From contig CM055112.1 in the NCBI GenBank assembly GCA_029204225.1, positions 45,162,632 to 45,226,631 on the forward strand: a stretch of 64,000 bases of DNA, in the 5' to 3' direction. The position numbers and the translations under genes were made by a program. The DNA is from Diphasiastrum complanatum (Eukaryota; Streptophyta; Lycopodiopsida; Lycopodiales; Lycopodiaceae). Shown in pieces: positions 63,736-64,000 of this stretch. The notes under the pieces are model-generated. The model was given only the letters and a program-made list of their open reading frames with translations. It was not told the DNA's origin and ran no database searches. Each line of letters starts with the position of its first letter. Within the stretch, counting starts at the first letter, position 1.

Positions 63736-64000
63736 CTGAAAATAACAGAAAGATATGATTAGTGAGCCATCAGCTTGATATAATTGCAAGAATGTGCTTA
63801 CTCACATAGCTGTTCTTGTTTTAATTGGAAGAACGTTGGTTCTTACAAATCTGGGACATTTTTTTTGGGGATATGGAACAACAAAAGGTAAAACAGTATC
63901 TCCAGTTATTGACTGTATCAGAAAAAATGGCATTAAAGCTCTTTATAATGTGATAATACATAAATTACAAAACAGAACAGTATTAGCAATAATATCCATT
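63736..64000 (-). other. Intron of the MRS2 gene
   Basis: The sequence right of the acceptor does not encode the expected residues before LKEY (such as the NKL helix) and is AT-rich, so it is intron up to the window end. Confidence 0.7.

Noticed and set aside
63790-63830. A GTGAGT motif near 63808 (minus strand) as the end of another MRS2 exon
   Set aside because: The preceding bases do not encode the conserved helix expected before LKEYVDD, so it is more likely a chance motif in the intron.

Overview
The window is nuclear DNA from a land plant, most likely a seed plant with a large, repeat-rich genome. The evidence is two spliced plant-type genes with GT-AG introns, and a dense, nested layer of Ty3/gypsy and Ty1/copia retrotransposon remains primed by plant tRNAs (initiator Met and an Asp-like site). 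Nothing in it is prokaryotic. I cannot name the species. The LINE at 17.9-20.9 kb does not look like the usual plant L1 type, which may hint at a gymnosperm or another lineage outside the core angiosperms; this is only an inference.

Two host genes are visible, both on the minus strand. The first runs from about 30.99 kb down to 15.25 kb. It is a nuclear RNA-binding protein with three RRM domains (hnRNP Q/R-like), which I could assemble from a 5' UTR exon and eleven coding exons into one open frame of 2346 nt (781 aa). Its introns carry the repeats: intron 2 (4.1 kb) holds two broken copia elements and a 14-bp minisatellite, and intron 9 (6.3 kb) holds a LINE split by a solo LTR. The second, at 63454-63735, is the last exon of an MRS2/MGT (CorA-type) magnesium transporter; the rest of that gene lies beyond the right edge.

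Layout. 1-7.75 kb: decayed chromodomain gypsy element (LTR, PBS, gag, RT, RNase H, IN, chromodomain, PPT, LTR) plus a second partial LTR of the same family. 7.75-12.5 kb: nested minus-strand gypsy elements, including a deletion derivative with a foldback duplication and a solo LTR with a target-site duplication. 12.5-13.8 kb: LTR-like sequence and a copia gag zinc knuckle. 15.25-31 kb: the RRM gene. 31-33.7 kb: AT-rich intergenic DNA and an LTR. 33.7-38.3 kb: minus-strand non-chromodomain gypsy element (gag, protease, RT). 38.3-45.3 kb: plus-strand gypsy element with an Asp-type PBS, a leader full of tandem repeats, and an LTR carrying four hairpins whose stems covary. 45.3-48.6 kb: minus-strand copia element. 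48.8-52.8 kb: tandem copia 3' ends alternating with LTRs. 52.8-62.6 kb: more copia and gypsy fragments on both strands. 63.45 kb to the end: MRS2.

Almost every retroelement has stops, frameshifts or deletions, so none looks autonomous. The most unusual signals are: the hairpin series at 41153-41358, where stems differ but stay complementary around a conserved loop; the alternating ~225-bp repeat array at 42.0-42.8 kb; the 14-bp minisatellite at 27.2-27.5 kb; the non-L1-looking LINE; and a recurring set of short words (GCGACACTG, AAGGTGCCCTT) in copia LTR sequence at four places.
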